A stretch of DNA of 20,134 nucleotides from NCBI GenBank assembly GCA_028718465.1, contig JAQULX010000009.1, forward strand, positions 1 through 20,134, in the 5' to 3' direction. Origin of the DNA: Dehalococcoidales bacterium (GTDB lineage: Bacteria; Chloroflexota; Dehalococcoidia; Dehalococcoidales; UBA3254). The notes under the pieces were generated by a model. It did not search any database and had not been told where the DNA came from. It worked only from the letters and a program-made list of their open reading frames with translations. A program made the position numbers and the translations under genes. Below, in pieces: positions 19,740-20,134 of this stretch; the stretch's first letter is position 1, and every line of letters begins with the position of its first letter.

Positions 19740-20134
19740 TCAACCAGGATTGAGCAATTCATCAAAGCCAGCCATTTCATACGCCTTCCGCCTATGATTC
19801 GGTCTGGCCTGCAAATAGATTGCAGTCGTAGCTAACGAGGAATGTCCCAACTGTTGTTGTAAATAGCTGATATCTATCCCGGCATCTAGTGACCATCTGG
19901 AAAAGCTGTGCCTCAAAAGATGTGGTGTAATTCTCTTCCGCTGCCTGACATTGCCCGACCTGGTCTCCTGAAGTCCGGCTCTCTCTGCAACGCCATCAAG
20001 GAGTCTCTGGGTCTGCCTGGTAGAGATATGACCGCTATCTCGCCCTTCAAAGACATATCCTTCTTCCCGACCATTAAGATGGGCTTCAAGGGCTTCCAAG
20101 ACTGGCTTGGGGAGGATGGAGGTACGCTGCTTAC
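19740..20134 (-). CDS. Tyrosine recombinase/integrase, C-terminal part (begins at 338 on the circle)
   Basis: This is the second part of the 201-residue protein that starts at 338. Across the junction the frame is exact: 338 bases plus 268 bases (20007-19740) give 202 codons including the stop. It carries the rest of the active site: His142-x-x-Arg145 (HLLRH), His168 (LGHSS) and the nucleophile Tyr177 (TAIYLQA). Bases 20008-20134 repeat the left end and should not be counted twice. No attachment site could be identified by eye; comparison with an integrated form would be needed to find one. The sequence is intact, so the enzyme is probably active. Confidence 0.93.
   Translation of the reverse strand, partial: KQRTSILPKPVLEALEAHLNGREEGYVFEGRDSGHISTRQTQRLLDGVAERAGLQETRSGNVRQRKRITPHLLRHSFSRWSLDAGIDISYLQQQLGHSSLATTAIYLQARPNHRRKAYEMAGFDELLNPG
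20008..20134. repeat. Terminal direct repeat (circular-closure overlap), right copy
   Basis: Identical to bases 1-127. It marks closure of the circle and should be trimmed before copy-number or length statements. Confidence 0.95.

Overview
The window is a complete circular replicon in linear form. Bases 1-127 are identical to 20008-20134, so it closes into a circle of about 20,007 bp, and the integrase gene reads straight through the junction. The genes point to an archaeon, most likely a euryarchaeal methanogen or methanotroph of the Methanosarcinales type. Evidence is AT-rich TATA boxes about 26 bases before likely transcript starts, some apparently leaderless genes, GGAGG/GGTGA-type ribosome sites on others, AbrB, winged-helix and ribbon-helix-helix regulators, and a pentapeptide-repeat/ion-channel protein. 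The host assignment is inference. No capsid, terminase, conjugation, rRNA, confident tRNA or CRISPR genes are seen, so it reads as a plasmid, possibly integrative.

Layout: 19740-20007 joined to 1-338 (-) is a short tyrosine recombinase. 499-1060 (-) is an AbrB-like protein plus a zinc-ribbon protein. 1358-2515 (+) is a radical SAM enzyme with a B12-binding-like domain and an extra N-terminal winged helix. 2516-3283 is a probable origin (palindromes, AT-rich DNA, GTGGAGAC iterons) next to a DUF927-like replication helicase (3284-5188, -). 5319-5761 (-) is a second AbrB-like gene plus a small helical partner. 5946-7449 (+) holds a winged-helix regulator and an unrecognised 227-residue protein with a structured leader.

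8374-12444 holds a ParA / RHH (ParG-like) / pentapeptide-channel operon on the minus strand. Diverging from it is a tightly coupled three-gene cassette of unknown function: a P-loop-like protein without Walker A, a 71-residue protein with a paralogue at 8374-8601, and a third gene broken by one extra base. 12449-15672 is a restriction-modification island: Vsr endonuclease and C5-cytosine methyltransferase to the left; an RHH protein, a PD-ExK endonuclease resembling the XcyI family and a small coupled ORF to the right; an inverted repeat lies in the shared promoter region.

16471-19363 is an accessory stretch: two paralogous coiled-coil genes, an ArsR-like regulator, a hypothetical gene with a TATA-spaced TTG start, and a small secreted or membrane protein, separated by many palindromes.

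Points of most interest: centromere-like 8-bp repeats and origin iterons that lie inside protein-coding sequence; the coupling of a channel-like protein with a lost selectivity filter to a partition operon; the three-gene cassette with its paralogue; and the RHH-controlled RM-plus-Vsr island.
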